From Segatella copri (GTDB taxonomy: Bacteria; Bacteroidota; Bacteroidia; Bacteroidales; Bacteroidaceae), in NCBI RefSeq assembly GCF_009494395.1, contig NZ_VZCB01000046.1:28777-92776 (forward strand): a stretch of DNA of 64,000 bases. Direction: 5' to 3'. Below, one piece after another: positions 1 to 9,690 of this stretch. The translations under genes were made by a program, and so were the position numbers. Within the stretch, counting starts at the first letter, position 1; every line of letters starts with the position of its first letter. A model generated the notes under the pieces. That model saw only the letters and a list, made by a program, of their open reading frames with translations. It searched no databases and was not told the DNA's origin.

Positions 1-1021
1 CCAGAGGCTGGATAGAGTCGAGTGGCACTGTCGAAGCCAATGTATATTTGCTGTTGATCTCCTTCATGATGCTTGCCAGTTTGTCTATCTGTCGGCAGTC
101 AATAGCCGCCATGTTGCAGTAAGGGACATTGGAATTCTTATAGAAGTTGACGACGCCTGATACTGCGCTGGAATAGTTTGGCACAGATGAACAGAGATAG
201 CTCCATATTGTCTTGTATGGGATGCCTTCGCCCATCACTTCGCTGCTGGAACTGATCAGGAAGTTGGTTACATCCTTCAGTTCGTAAGCCGTCTCTACAT
301 TGCCCATGTAGCAGGCATCGAAGAGGATGAATTGCATCTTGAGTCCGCTGAGTTTGATGCCTTCGGCTAAGGTGGAAACGTCGATGGCATTGTCTGCCTG
401 ACTTACGCTTCCAAAGAAGCGGGTGACAGGTTTGTTGGGATCACTGCCAAACTGGATGCCGCTAAAACTGTTGGAAGTAGCATTGGATACAGCATTTTCA
501 TCATTTCCCTTTCTGATGGAACCGCCTTTTGGTCGTGCCTTATATGGATAATTCACCCAGTCGTTGGCGTAAGTCCATCCGCAACCATGTGCTCCGATAA
601 TCAAGGAGTAGTTGAGGGCTTCTGCGTTTTGTCTTACATCGTTCAGCAAGTCAGCGAATCCTTCTGCTGTGCAATGACTGTTGCCTTCGTATTTCTTGAT
701 AGGAATACGGTTCACGGTCTTGGTTGTTGCGTCATACTGAAGATCGTAGAGTGTGCTCTGATTGTATTTTTCGGTGAAGAAAACCAAAACTCTTGTATTG
801 GTAAGGCCCTTCTTGTCTACGATACCAGCGCACATGCTGTCTACATTGTTTTCCAGGTAATCTTTCAGACCGGAAGTGTTGGTTCCACCCGTCCAAGGAT
901 AGAAGACGAAAATAGTCTGCTTGTTGACTGTTTCCACATCAACGGCTTCATCGCTACAACTGGTGAAAGTCATAGCAAGTGAAAACAAACATATAAATAA
1001 GGTGAAAAGCTTCTTGATCAT
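1..1021 (-). CDS. Clostripain-family (C11) cysteine protease, lipoprotein; 3' part outside window
   Basis: About 340 residues are visible; the C-terminus lies beyond base 1. I chose ATG at 1021 because it gives a lipoprotein signal (hydrophobic stretch then TSCS, Cys about 22). The fold fits peptidase family C11: the catalytic His is in IIGAHGCGW (about residue 145) and the catalytic Cys in FDACYMGN (about residue 237). C11 enzymes cleave after basic residues and usually self-activate; in Bacteroidales many are surface or periplasmic lipoproteins. The substrate cannot be told from sequence. It lies downstream of valS on the same strand, separated by a short repeat. Family assignment is firm; role is unknown. 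Confidence 0.85.
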   Translation of the reverse strand, partial: MIKKLFTLFICLFSLAMTFTSCSDEAVDVETVNKQTIFVFYPWTGGTNTSGLKDYLENNVDSMCAGIVDKKGLTNTRVLVFFTEKYNQSTLYDLQYDATTKTVNRIPIKKYEGNSHCTAEGFADLLNDVRQNAEALNYSLIIGAHGCGWTYANDWVNYPYKARPKGGSIRKGNDENAVSNATSNSFSGIQFGSDPNKPVTRFFGSVSQADNAIDVSTLAEGIKLSGLKMQFILFDACYMGNVETAYELKDVTNFLISSSSEVMGEGIPYKTIWSYLCSSVPNYSSAVSGVVNFYKNSNVPYCNMAAIDCRQIDKLASIMKEINSKYTLASTVPLDSIQPL

Positions 1022-1040
1022 GTTTCTCTTGAAAATATGA

Positions 1041-1093
1041 AATGTTAAGTGTGAAATGCTAAGTTCTTACACTTAACATTCCGCACTTAACAT
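1041..1093. repeat. Short inverted/direct repeat AATGTTAAGTG
   Basis: AATGTTAAGTG at 1041-1051 is followed by its reverse complement CACTTAACATT at 1070-1080 and a further copy CACTTAACAT at 1084-1093. It sits just downstream of valS and upstream of the protease start. It could act as a weak terminator hairpin or be one more member of the short intergenic repeats seen throughout this window. Confidence 0.6.
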
Positions 1094-1109
1094 GATAAAT
1101 ATTAAACTA

Positions 1110-3791
1110 TTATTTCTTCTTGAGCTCCTCGATGGTTGCCTTGAGGGCAGCAATCTTCTCAACAGAGTCGCTTTCCTTCTTGCGCTCCAGGGCTACTACC
1201 TTTTCTGGAGCGTGAGCTACGAAGTTCTCATTGCTGAGCTTCTTGCGTACGCCCATCAGGAAGCCTTCCAGGTGCTTGAGCTGAGCCTCTGCCTTCTCAA
1301 TCTCGGCTGCTACGTCGATGAGGTCGCCCAATGGTACGGCAAACTCGTCGGTACCTACCATGAAGCTTGATGCATCGGCACTCTTCTCAGCGATGACCTC
1401 AATCTTGTCGAGGTTGGCCATCTTCAGAGTTACGTCGTTGTAAGCCTCGAAATCGTTCTTGCCTACTACCTGGAGAGACAACTGCTCCTTCTGGGCAATG
1501 TTCTTCTGGTTGCGAACGGTGCGAACACCGGCAATGATCTGCTTCACAGCCTCGATATCTGCTGCCAACTTCTGCTCCTCAGCTGTAGGTGCAGGAATTT
1601 CCAGCTTCTCGCGCATGATGCTCTCGCCATCCTTGCGGTCGTAGATGTGCTGCCACAACTCCTCGGTGATGAATGGCATGAATGGATGCAACATCTTCAG
1701 GAGGGCATCGAAGAAACGGAGGGTAGCGTCGTAGCTCTTCTGGTCGATAGGCTGGCCGTAAGCTGGCTTCACCATCTCCAGGTACCAAGATGAGAACTCA
1801 TCCCAGAACAGCTTATATACAGTCATCAAAGCCTCAGAGATACGGTAGTCCTTGAACTGTTTCTGCATCTCCTCGTTCACCTCTTTAAGCTTGGCATCAA
1901 ACCACTTCACGGCGATTTCTGCACTCTTAGGCTGCTCGATATCTGCAGTCTCCCAACCCTTAACGAGGCGGAAGGCATTCCAGATCTTATTGTTGAAGTT
2001 ACGTCCCTGCTCGCAAAGGCTCTCGTCGAAGAGGATGTCGTTGCCGGCTGGAGCGCTGAGCATCATACCCATACGAACACCGTCGGCACCAAACTTGTCA
2101 ATCAGATCCAATGGGTCTGGTGAGTTACCGAGACTCTTGCTCATCTTGCGGCCGAGCTTATCGCGAACGATACCTGTGAAATATACGTGCTTGAATGGCA
2201 TCTTGCCACGATACTCGTAGCCAGCCATGATCATACGTGCTACCCAGAAGAAGATGATGTCCGGACCAGTTACGAGGTCGGAAGTAGGGTAGTAGTAGTT
2301 GATCTCCTCGTTGTCTGGATGCTCGATGCCATCAAACAGAGAGATAGGCCACAACCATGAAGAGAACCAGGTGTCGAGGCAGTCGCTCTCCTGCTCAAGA
2401 TCCTCAGCCTTGATGCTGGCATTCTTCTCCTGAGCGAGCTTCAGAGCCTCCTCTGCAGTCTCAGCTACCACGAAATCCTTCTTGCCGGCATTGTCGAAGT
2501 AGTAGGCTGGGATGCGGTGACCCCACCAGAGCTGACGGCTGATACACCAGTCCTTGATGTTCTCCAACCAGTGGCGATAGGTGTTCTTGTACTTCTTAGG
2601 ATAGAACTCGATGTCATCGTCCATCACAGGAGGGAGGGCGATGTCGGCAAAGTGCTGCATCTTGAGGAACCACTGTGTAGAGAGCTTTGGCTCGATAGGC
2701 ACATTGGTACGCTCAGAGAAGCCCACCTTATTATTATAGTCCTCAATCTTCTCCATCAATCCGGCGTTCTGAAGGTCGATGGAAATCTGCTTGCGCACGT
2801 CCATGCGGTCCATGCCAACATAGAGACCTGCTGCCTCGCTGATGGTACCGTTGTCGTTGAAGATATCGATGGTCTCCAAACCGTGCTTCAAGCCGAGGGC
2901 GTGGTCGTTGATATCGTGAGCTGGAGTTACCTTCAAGCAACCGGTACCGAACTCGATATCTACGTATGTATCCTCGATGACAGGAATCTCGCGGTTTACG
3001 AGAGGCACGATTACGTGCTTGCCCTTCAGCCAGGTATTCTTCTTATCCTCAGGGTTGATGCACATGGCAGAGTCGCCCATGATGGTCTCAGGACGGGTGG
3101 TAGCTACCACGGCATAGTAACCCTTCTCATCCTTGTGCATCACGTTCTCCTCATCCACCTGCTGGCAGTCCTGCTCTACTACGTAGTACTTCAGATGATA
3201 GAGCTTAGAGTGCTCGTCCTTGTAGATAACCTCCTCGTCAGAGAGCGCAGTCTGAGCCTTAGGGTCCCAGTTAACCATGCGCACGCCACGATAGATGAGA
3301 CCCTTCTTGTAAAGGTCGCAGAATACGTGGATGACGGCACGAGAGCGAGTCTCGTCCATGGTGAATGCTGTGCGGTCCCAGTCGCAGCTGGCACCGAGCT
3401 TGCGGAGCTGCTTGAGGATGATGCCGCCGTGCTCGTGAGTCCAGTCCCAGGCATGCTTGAGGAACTCTTCGCGGGTGAGGTCTGTCTTCTTGATGCCCTG
3501 CTGAGCGAGGCGGTTAACCACCTTTGCCTCAGTAGCGATACTGGCGTGGTCGGTTCCAGGTACCCAACAAGCGTTCTTGCCCTCCATGCGAGCACGGCGA
3601 ACGAGAATATCCTGAATTGTATTGTTGAGCATGTGTCCCATGTGGAGCACACCCGTTACGTTTGGTGGAGGGATCACCACTGTATAAGGTTCACGACCAT
3701 CTGGCTTAGAGCTGAAAAGCTTGTTGTCGAGCCAGTACTGATACCATTTACTTTCCACTGCTTGTGGATCGTACTTACTTGCTAATTCCAT
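1110..3791 (-). CDS. valS: Valyl-tRNA synthetase
   Basis: 893 residues, class I aminoacyl-tRNA synthetase that charges tRNA-Val with valine in the cytoplasm. The HIGH signature appears as HMGH at residues 50-53 after PPPNVTG, and the KMSKS loop as [14 protein letters not shown] near residue 548. The [10 protein letters not shown] block in the middle and a C-terminal coiled coil (about residues 825-893) are typical of ValRS. The length is normal. The start [10 protein letters not shown] matches the family. A TATCTTTG promoter box lies 115 bases upstream on the same strand (3906-3913), back to back with that of the ABC-F gene. Confidence 0.98.
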   Translation of the reverse strand: MELASKYDPQAVESKWYQYWLDNKLFSSKPDGREPYTVVIPPPNVTGVLHMGHMLNNTIQDILVRRARMEGKNACWVPGTDHASIATEAKVVNRLAQQGIKKTDLTREEFLKHAWDWTHEHGGIILKQLRKLGASCDWDRTAFTMDETRSRAVIHVFCDLYKKGLIYRGVRMVNWDPKAQTALSDEEVIYKDEHSKLYHLKYYVVEQDCQQVDEENVMHKDEKGYYAVVATTRPETIMGDSAMCINPEDKKNTWLKGKHVIVPLVNREIPVIEDTYVDIEFGTGCLKVTPAHDINDHALGLKHGLETIDIFNDNGTISEAAGLYVGMDRMDVRKQISIDLQNAGLMEKIEDYNNKVGFSERTNVPIEPKLSTQWFLKMQHFADIALPPVMDDDIEFYPKKYKNTYRHWLENIKDWCISRQLWWGHRIPAYYFDNAGKKDFVVAETAEEALKLAQEKNASIKAEDLEQESDCLDTWFSSWLWPISLFDGIEHPDNEEINYYYPTSDLVTGPDIIFFWVARMIMAGYEYRGKMPFKHVYFTGIVRDKLGRKMSKSLGNSPDPLDLIDKFGADGVRMGMMLSAPAGNDILFDESLCEQGRNFNNKIWNAFRLVKGWETADIEQPKSAEIAVKWFDAKLKEVNEEMQKQFKDYRISEALMTVYKLFWDEFSSWYLEMVKPAYGQPIDQKSYDATLRFFDALLKMLHPFMPFITEELWQHIYDRKDGESIMREKLEIPAPTAEEQKLAADIEAVKQIIAGVRTVRNQKNIAQKEQLSLQVVGKNDFEAYNDVTLKMANLDKIEVIAEKSADASSFMVGTDEFAVPLGDLIDVAAEIEKAEAQLKHLEGFLMGVRKKLSNENFVAHAPEKVVALERKKESDSVEKIAALKATIEELKKK

Positions 3792-3905
3792 TCTTAATAT
3801 GTCTTTTTAATTTTCTAATCTTTTTATCTTCGAAAACTGCCCCAAAAGTTACCGCAAACAATCAATTATACGATAAAATATGCAAGTTTCCTTAAAAATA
3901 CGGTG

Positions 3906-3913
3906 CAAAGATA
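3906..3913 (-). promoter_or_regulatory. Bacteroidetes -7 box (TATCTTTG) for valS
   Basis: The minus strand reads TATCTTTG, the TAnnTTTG consensus of the primary Bacteroidetes sigma factor. The implied 5' leader of valS is about 110 bases. No clear upstream TTTG at the usual 19-20 spacing is seen. Confidence 0.6.
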
Positions 3914-3935
3914 CTACTTTTTGAGCGAAAATCAT

Positions 3936-3943
3936 TATCTTTG
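3936..3943 (+). promoter_or_regulatory. Bacteroidetes -7 box (TATCTTTG) for the ABC-F gene
   Basis: TATCTTTG lies 17 bases before the ATG at 3961, so the transcript would begin about 10 bases before the start codon. A TTTG at 3920-3923 is too close (12 bases) for a standard -33 box. The box faces away from the valS promoter 22 bases to its left, giving a compact divergent promoter pair. Confidence 0.6.
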
Positions 3944-3960
3944 CATGAAAAAATTGCAGA

Positions 3961-5790
3961 ATGGCTAGTCAGATACCATATTTAGACGTACAAAACCTCA
4001 CCAAACGATTTGGTGCGCAGGTTCTTTTTGATAAGATTTCCTTCTCTATCGCCGAAGGACAGAAGGTAGGACTCGTGGCACGTAACGGCACGGGAAAGTC
4101 TACCCTGATGTCTGTTCTGATGGATAAGGAGGGACATGAAAGCGGTGATATCATCTATCGTCGCGATTTGAAGATAGGATATTTGGAGCAGTCTCCTCAA
4201 TTCGATCCGGAGGAGAGCGTGCTCGATGCTTGTTTCAATCATGAGGGAGACCCGGAGAAGGTGCTCCGTGCCAAGCAGATCCTGACCCAGTTACATATTA
4301 CCAATATGGAGCAGCCGATGGGACAGCTTAGCGGAGGACAGCAGAAACGTGTTGCCCTGGCTAATGTGCTGATAGAGGAGCCCGATTTCCTGATGCTCGA
4401 TGAGCCTACCAACCACCTTGACCTGGAAATGATAGAATGGCTGGAGGGATACCTGAACAGAGGAAACAAGACCATCTTCATGGTTACTCACGACCGTTTC
4501 TTCCTGGATAAGGTGTGCAATACCATCCTGGAACTTGACGATAAGACCATCTATACCTATAGAGGCAATTATGCCTACTATCTGGAGAAACGTCAGGAGC
4601 GCATGGATAATCTCCGGGCTGAAATTCAGCATTCCAAGAATCTCTACCGCAGGGAGCTTGACTGGATGCGCCGCCAGCCTCAGGCACGTGGTCATAAGGC
4701 TAAGTATCGTGAAGATGCTTTCTATGAACTGGAGAAGGTGGCCAAGCAGCGTATCGAAGACAGACAGGTGCGCTTGAAAGCATCTACCGTATACATCGGT
4801 TCCAAGATATTTGAATGCCAGTATGTTAGCAAGGCTTTCGATGACCGTGGTCAGAAGAAGGTGATACTCGATAACTTCTATTACAACTTTGCCCGATTCG
4901 AGAAGATGGGTATCGTGGGTAATAACGGAACGGGTAAGTCTACCTTCATCAAGATGCTCTTGGGTGAAGTTCAGCCGGACAGCGGAAAGTTTGACATCGG
5001 TGAGACGGTTCGCTTCGGCTATTTCTCGCAGGAAGGCTTGAAGTTCAAGGAAGACCAGAAGGTGATTGATGTCATTACCGAGATTGCCGATTATATCGAC
5101 TTGGGAAATGGCAAGCACATGACGGCTTCGCAGTTCCTGCAGTTCTTCCTCTTTACTCCAGAGGAACAGCACAACTACGTATATAAGTTGAGTGGAGGCG
5201 AGAAGCGCAAGCTCTATCTCTGTACGGTGCTGATGAGGAATCCTAACTTCCTGGTTCTCGATGAGCCTACCAACGACCTCGATATCCAGACCCTCCAGGT
5301 GCTGGAGGAGTACCTGCAGGATTTTGTCGGTTGCGTTATCGTAGTAAGTCACGACCGTTATTTCATGGACAAGGTTGTGGATCATCTTCTGGTGTTCAAG
5401 GGCGAGGGCGAGATACAGGATTTCCCTGGCAACTATACGCAATACCGTGACTGGAGCCGATTGCAGGAGAAGGATGAGGCAGAGAAAGCTGCGGCTGCTG
5501 CTAAAACTGCCAGCAGTAATGCTGCAGTCAATGATGGTGCCGGCACCGCCAAGCGTGACGCCAACTTCGAGAACAAGCGCAAGATGAGCTATAAGGAGAA
5601 GCGTGAATATGAACAGCTGACCCAGGAAATAGATAAGCTCACCGAAGAGCAGAAAAAGTTGGAAGAAGCTCTGTGCAGTGGAACGCTTTCGGTAGATGAA
5701 CTGACGGAAAAGAGCAAGCGCCTGCCGGAAATCAAGGATGAACTTGATGAGAAGGAAATGAGATGGCTGGAATTGTCAGAGATGCTATAG
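3961..5790 (+). CDS. ABC-F family ATPase (Uup-like)
   Basis: 609 residues with two fused ABC nucleotide-binding domains and no membrane segments, so this is a translation- or ribosome-associated ABC-F protein rather than a transporter. Domain 1 has Walker A GTGKST (43-48), signature LSGGQ (about 123) and DEPTNHLD; domain 2 has GNNGTGKST (about 320), LSGGE and DEPTNDLD. The C-terminus (about 545-609) is a charged coiled coil, as in Uup. ABC-F proteins act on the ribosomal E site or in translation quality control; antibiotic resistance is possible for some members, but nothing here points to it. Start supported by the promoter box just upstream. Confidence 0.9.
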   Translation: MASQIPYLDVQNLTKRFGAQVLFDKISFSIAEGQKVGLVARNGTGKSTLMSVLMDKEGHESGDIIYRRDLKIGYLEQSPQFDPEESVLDACFNHEGDPEKVLRAKQILTQLHITNMEQPMGQLSGGQQKRVALANVLIEEPDFLMLDEPTNHLDLEMIEWLEGYLNRGNKTIFMVTHDRFFLDKVCNTILELDDKTIYTYRGNYAYYLEKRQERMDNLRAEIQHSKNLYRRELDWMRRQPQARGHKAKYREDAFYELEKVAKQRIEDRQVRLKASTVYIGSKIFECQYVSKAFDDRGQKKVILDNFYYNFARFEKMGIVGNNGTGKSTFIKMLLGEVQPDSGKFDIGETVRFGYFSQEGLKFKEDQKVIDVITEIADYIDLGNGKHMTASQFLQFFLFTPEEQHNYVYKLSGGEKRKLYLCTVLMRNPNFLVLDEPTNDLDIQTLQVLEEYLQDFVGCVIVVSHDRYFMDKVVDHLLVFKGEGEIQDFPGNYTQYRDWSRLQEKDEAEKAAAAAKTASSNAAVNDGAGTAKRDANFENKRKMSYKEKREYEQLTQEIDKLTEEQKKLEEALCSGTLSVDELTEKSKRLPEIKDELDEKEMRWLELSEML

Positions 5791-5872
5791 ACTTTGAACT
5801 TTGAACATTGAACTTTGAGGTTTGAACATTGAACTTTATGATTAGTTCGTTTGCTGACATTTAGTGATTAAC
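5791..5872. repeat. Intergenic mosaic repeat (GTTCAAA and GTGATTA segments)
   Basis: Tandem ACTTTGAACTTTGAACATTG-type units end in TTATGATTAG, then a TTTAGTGATTAAC segment follows. Both segments recur elsewhere in the window (26603-26676, 32633-32680, 33190-33305, 54353-54518, 57105-57195). Here the orientation is antisense to the flanking plus-strand genes, unlike most other copies. Confidence 0.75.
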
Positions 5873-5893
5873 ATAATAATAGAAAACATAACG

Positions 5894-6499
5894 ATGGAAA
5901 TTAAGAAATCTGAATTTACAATATCTGCTCCACGAGTGAGCATGTGTCCTAAGGATAATAAGGCAGAGTATGCCTTTATCGGTCGAAGCAATGTGGGTAA
6001 GTCTAGTCTTATCAATATGCTTTGTAATCATAAAGGTTTAGCTAAAACTTCAGCCACACCGGGTAAGACGTTGCTGATCAATCACTTCATTATCAATAAT
6101 GAATGGTATCTGGTTGACCTTCCCGGCTATGGTTTTGCCAAGCGTTCCAAGACCGTCCAGAAGCAGTTGGAGCAGATGATCAGCAGCTATATCCTGCAGC
6201 GTCCTCAGTTGGCAAACGTCTTTGTTCTTATCGACGTACGCCATGACCAGCAGAAGATTGACCGTGAATTCGTAGACTGGTTGGGCGAAAGCAATGTGCC
6301 ATTCTGTATCGTTTTCACCAAGGCAGACAAGCTGGGACCGGTAAAGGCTCGTATGAATGCCGAGAAATGGATGCATGCATTGGAAGATCGCTGGGAAGAG
6401 CTTCCTCCTTACTTCATTACTAGTAGTGAGAAAAAGATGGGACGTGACGAAGTGCTCGATTATATTGACGAGATCAACAAGTCGCTTGCTGGAGAATAA
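5894..6499 (+). CDS. engB: Ribosome-biogenesis GTPase EngB (YsxC/YihA)
   Basis: 201 residues from ATG 5894 ([11 protein letters not shown]), which matches the family start; an in-frame ATG 30 bases upstream would add an atypical hydrophobic tail. The TRAFAC GTPase motifs are plain: G1 [11 protein letters not shown]2 region SATPGKT, G3 DLPGYGFA, G4 TKAD, and a SSEKKMG segment for G5. EngB is an essential GTPase needed for large ribosomal subunit assembly. It lies in a plus-strand run and starts about 100 bases after the ABC-F gene; a MocA-type oxidoreductase follows after 15 bases. Confidence 0.95.
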   Translation: MEIKKSEFTISAPRVSMCPKDNKAEYAFIGRSNVGKSSLINMLCNHKGLAKTSATPGKTLLINHFIINNEWYLVDLPGYGFAKRSKTVQKQLEQMISSYILQRPQLANVFVLIDVRHDQQKIDREFVDWLGESNVPFCIVFTKADKLGPVKARMNAEKWMHALEDRWEELPPYFITSSEKKMGRDEVLDYIDEINKSLAGE

Positions 6500-6514
6500 A
6501 AATCATCGAAACGT

Positions 6515-7498
6515 ATGAAACAGATCAATTGGGGATTTATCGGCTGCGGAGAAGTAACCGAAAAGAAGAGCGGACCGGCCTTCAATGAGGTGGAAGGTTC
6601 GCAGGTCGTGGCTGTGATGAGCCGTAGCGAGAACAAGGCTCGTAGTTATGCTGAGCGTCATCATATCCGTAAATGGTATACGGATGCCCAGGAATTGATA
6701 GACGACCCTGATGTAAATGCCATCTATATCGCTACTCCACCATCGTCTCATGCCACCTTTGCCATCATGGCAATGCGTGCAGGAAAGCCTGTTTATATAG
6801 AAAAGCCATTGGCAGCAAGCTATAACGACTGTATCCGTATCAACCGTATCAGTGAGCAGACCGGTGTTCCTTGCTTTGTGGCATATTACCGTCGTTATCT
6901 TCCATATTTCCAGAAAGTGAAGGAGATCATTGAAAACGGTACCATCGGCAAGGTAATCAATGTACAGATCAGATTCTCTGTGCCTCCACGTGACCTTGAC
7001 TATAAAAACGAAAAGGAATTGCCTTGGAGATTGCAGCCGGATATTGCAGGTGGAGGTTATTTCTATGATTTGGCCCCACACCAGATTGATTTGTTGCAGA
7101 ATATTTTCGGTGTTATCACCCGTGCACATGGCTATCCTGCCAATCGTGCTCATCTCTATAAGGCTGAGGATACCGTTTCAGCTTGTTTCTTCTTCGAAAA
7201 TGGGGTTACGGGCAGTGGAAGCTGGTGCTTTGTGGGACATGAGAGTGCAAAGGAAGACTGTATCGAGGTTATCGGTGATAAGGGTTCCTTGTCTTTTTCG
7301 GTATTTACATACGAACCTATCGTTCTCATCACGAGTGAAGGAAAACAGAGTATTACCGTACCAAATCCTTCCTATGTGCAATTGCCGATGATCAAACATG
7401 TCATAGAGCATTTGCAGGGCATCGGGCATTGCGACTGTACGAGTATCTCGGCTACACCGGTTAACTGGGTGTTAGACCGTGTTTTGTGGAAGAATTAG
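6515..7498 (+). CDS. Gfo/Idh/MocA-family oxidoreductase
   Basis: 327 residues. The N-terminal Rossmann domain begins with INWGFIGCGEVTE (NAD(P)-binding glycine motif), followed by the family signature EKP in YIEKPLA (about residue 97). The C-terminal half is the alpha/beta substrate-binding domain, with the conserved GGGYFYDLAPHQID block (Asp and His of the active site). Members oxidise or reduce sugars and sugar acids; the substrate cannot be read from sequence. It is packed between engB (15-base gap) and the DUF4421 gene (23-base gap), so probably co-transcribed. Confidence 0.88.
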   Translation: MKQINWGFIGCGEVTEKKSGPAFNEVEGSQVVAVMSRSENKARSYAERHHIRKWYTDAQELIDDPDVNAIYIATPPSSHATFAIMAMRAGKPVYIEKPLAASYNDCIRINRISEQTGVPCFVAYYRRYLPYFQKVKEIIENGTIGKVINVQIRFSVPPRDLDYKNEKELPWRLQPDIAGGGYFYDLAPHQIDLLQNIFGVITRAHGYPANRAHLYKAEDTVSACFFFENGVTGSGSWCFVGHESAKEDCIEVIGDKGSLSFSVFTYEPIVLITSEGKQSITVPNPSYVQLPMIKHVIEHLQGIGHCDCTSISATPVNWVLDRVLWKN

Positions 7499-7521
7499 AC
7501 TTAAAATAAGAAAGTCTCTGT

Positions 7522-8745
7522 ATGAGAAAAATTTGTTTTTTGTGGATGATGTTAACCTTTTTTCTGCTGCCTGTAGGGGCAGCAGAAGAAGAGGTTTTGT
7601 CTGCAAAAGACGATGAAAAGAAGGTGGAGGTAACTGATACCCTTTATGTACGCCATCTTTTCAATTCTACCATGTTTAAGCACAACTCCACGGATAGCCT
7701 GATAAGAGCCCGCCATAAGCGGACTTTCTTTCATCAGGTGGGCAATGTCTTTACCCGGTTCTTCCGGGAATTCAATACCACAGATTCTTCCTATATCGAA
7801 GACCAGCATTACAACTATACAGTAATGCTGCAGAATACGAATACCTACGAGATTTATACCTTGCGCAACAAGGAGGGACAGAGCATTACCTTTGCCCCTG
7901 ACCCTTCCTGGCGATTAGGTCCGTATCTGGGATGGCGATGGGTATTCCTGGGTTATACTTTCGACTTGAAGCATATCAATGCCAATAACAGTCATACGAA
8001 TAAAAAGGAGTTTGACTTGAGTCTCTACAGCAGTCTGCTGGGTGTTGATCTCTTCTGGCGTCAGACAGGTAATGATTATCATGTGAAGCGCATGAATCTG
8101 GGAGAACATATCAACTGTGATGCGATGAGGAAGGCGCCTTTCGGGGGATTTAAATCGAGTATCAAGGGGCTCAACCTTTACTATATCTTTAATCATCGAA
8201 GATTCTCTTATCCAGCTGCTTATGCGCAGAGTACCGTGCAGCGCAGAAGTGCGGGCTCCATGCTCCTGGGTATCGGATATACCCAACACAAACTGGAAGT
8301 GGATTGGGACAAGCTCACCCAGCTTGTTGATGAACGCTTGAACCAGGGTGTCCCTTCTGGAGAGCAGGCTAAGATAGACAGTAGCCTGATGTTTTCGCAG
8401 GTGAAGTATAGTGATATCAATGTGAGTTGTGGCTATGCTTATAACTGGGTGTTCGCCAAGAATTGGCTTTTCAATGCCTCGCTCTCGGTGGGGCTTGCCT
8501 ACAACCAGTCTACCTCGGATAGCGAAAGTGAACATTTCGACATCAAGAACTTCCGTTTCAGGAATGTCAACCTGGATGGTATAGGAAGATTTGGAGTAGT
8601 ATGGAACAATACCCGATGGTATGCGGGCATGAGTACTATCATCCATTCTTATAATTATAGAAAATCTCAGTTCTCTACCAATAATTCCTTCGGTTCGGTC
8701 AATCTGTATTTCGGAGTTAATTTTGGAAGAAAACGTAATCATTAA
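7522..8745 (+). CDS. DUF4421-family exported protein
   Basis: 407 residues with an N-terminal signal peptide (hydrophobic core about 4-20, AEE after the cleavage region). The rest is rich in aromatic residues and alternating strands (GPYLGWRWVFLGYTFDLKH, KSSIKGLNLYYIFNHRRFSYPAA) and ends in a strand closing with FG, as outer-membrane beta-barrel proteins do. It matches my recollection of DUF4421, a Bacteroidetes family of unknown function. It lies 12 bases before a DUF1460 gene; the pair may act together at the envelope, which is inference. Confidence 0.75.
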   Translation: MRKICFLWMMLTFFLLPVGAAEEEVLSAKDDEKKVEVTDTLYVRHLFNSTMFKHNSTDSLIRARHKRTFFHQVGNVFTRFFREFNTTDSSYIEDQHYNYTVMLQNTNTYEIYTLRNKEGQSITFAPDPSWRLGPYLGWRWVFLGYTFDLKHINANNSHTNKKEFDLSLYSSLLGVDLFWRQTGNDYHVKRMNLGEHINCDAMRKAPFGGFKSSIKGLNLYYIFNHRRFSYPAAYAQSTVQRRSAGSMLLGIGYTQHKLEVDWDKLTQLVDERLNQGVPSGEQAKIDSSLMFSQVKYSDINVSCGYAYNWVFAKNWLFNASLSVGLAYNQSTSDSESEHFDIKNFRFRNVNLDGIGRFGVVWNNTRWYAGMSTIIHSYNYRKSQFSTNNSFGSVNLYFGVNFGRKRNH

Positions 8746-8757
8746 AACTGTAGGAAG

Positions 8758-9618
8758 ATGAAAATTCTAAAGAGAGTGTCTGTATTAGTTTTGGCTGTCC
8801 TGTCGTTGATGCCATCTATGGCAAAGAGTGGTGTTGTGTATCAGCGCCAGGACAGTATTCGTATCGTCAACTTGTTGAAGCAGGCAAAAGCCTTGAAGAC
8901 GAAACCTGCCAACTGGATGCTGTGGTTTGGCAAGCAGTTTGTGGGGATTCCATACGTTGGAGGTACCTTGGATAGGACAAAGGAAGAGGTTCTCATCGTG
9001 AATACACGTGAACTCGACTGTACCACCTATGTAGAGATGGTGACTGCCCTGACGATGTGCGCCCAGAAACATGAAACCTCCTTTGCTTCCTTCTGCAAAC
9101 ATTTGAAACACGTGAGATATGTAGGTGGGGAAGTATCTTATATGAAGCGCCAGCATTATTTTACCATTTGGATGGACGATAATGAAAAGGAGGGTATCGT
9201 CAGAAACATCGCTCCTAATCCACCTTTTACAGCCATCCAGACTGTCAATGTCAACTGGATGTCTACTCATACATCGAGCTATAAGATGCTTTCGGCTCAT
9301 CCTGAATGGAAAGCAGGTATTCGCCAGTTGGAGCAGAGCGTAAACGGGAAGAAATACCGTTATGTTCCCAAGTCGACCATTGCCAATAACCAGATATTCA
9401 GAAAGGCTATCCATGACGGTGACATCATCGTGATTGTTACCAATAAGAAAGGATTGGACACCACGCATATCGGTCTGGCTTCCTGGCACAAGGACGGACT
9501 CCACCTGCTCAATGCAAGCAGTATACATAAAAAAGTAATAGACGAACCGATGACACTGTATACCTATATGCAGAAACATCCGGTGCAGATTGGCATCCGT
9601 GTGTGTAGGGTGCTATAA
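8758..9618 (+). CDS. DUF1460 family, N-acetylmuramoyl-L-alanine amidase-like protein
   Basis: 286 residues with a signal peptide (about 1-22). The DUF1460 family has an NlpC/P60-like fold and cleaves peptidoglycan or muropeptides. The likely nucleophile is Cys88 in RELDCTTYVE, and the His is in DTTHIGLA near residue 240. The GIPYVGGTLD block before the Cys is characteristic. It acts outside the cytoplasm, probably in the periplasm. It is 12 bases downstream of the DUF4421 gene and is followed, after 72 bases carrying a possible sigma54 promoter, by htpG. Confidence 0.85.
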   Translation: MKILKRVSVLVLAVLSLMPSMAKSGVVYQRQDSIRIVNLLKQAKALKTKPANWMLWFGKQFVGIPYVGGTLDRTKEEVLIVNTRELDCTTYVEMVTALTMCAQKHETSFASFCKHLKHVRYVGGEVSYMKRQHYFTIWMDDNEKEGIVRNIAPNPPFTAIQTVNVNWMSTHTSSYKMLSAHPEWKAGIRQLEQSVNGKKYRYVPKSTIANNQIFRKAIHDGDIIVIVTNKKGLDTTHIGLASWHKDGLHLLNASSIHKKVIDEPMTLYTYMQKHPVQIGIRVCRVL

Positions 9619-9620
9619 TT

Positions 9621-9636
9621 TGGCACGCTATTTGTA
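9621..9636 (+). promoter_or_regulatory. Candidate sigma54 (-24/-12) promoter for htpG
   Basis: TGGCACGCTATTTGTA fits the sigma54 consensus TGGCACG-N4-TTGC with one mismatch (TTGT). It begins three bases after the stop of the upstream gene and would place the transcript start about 45 bases before htpG. No TAnnTTTG box is present in the 72-base gap, which strengthens the case. The -12 mismatch is the main weakness. Confidence 0.5.
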
Positions 9637-9690
9637 TAAGCCATAGCAAATATTAAAAATAAAATAATAACATTTAAAGATATAATAACT

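Noticed and set aside
2517..3785. Long open frame opposite valS (about 420 codons)
   Set aside because: It mirrors a highly conserved synthetase gene, has no recognisable domain and no promoter; it reflects codon use of valS.
4291..5442. Long open frame opposite the ABC-F gene
   Set aside because: Antisense shadow of a conserved gene, no domain or signal.
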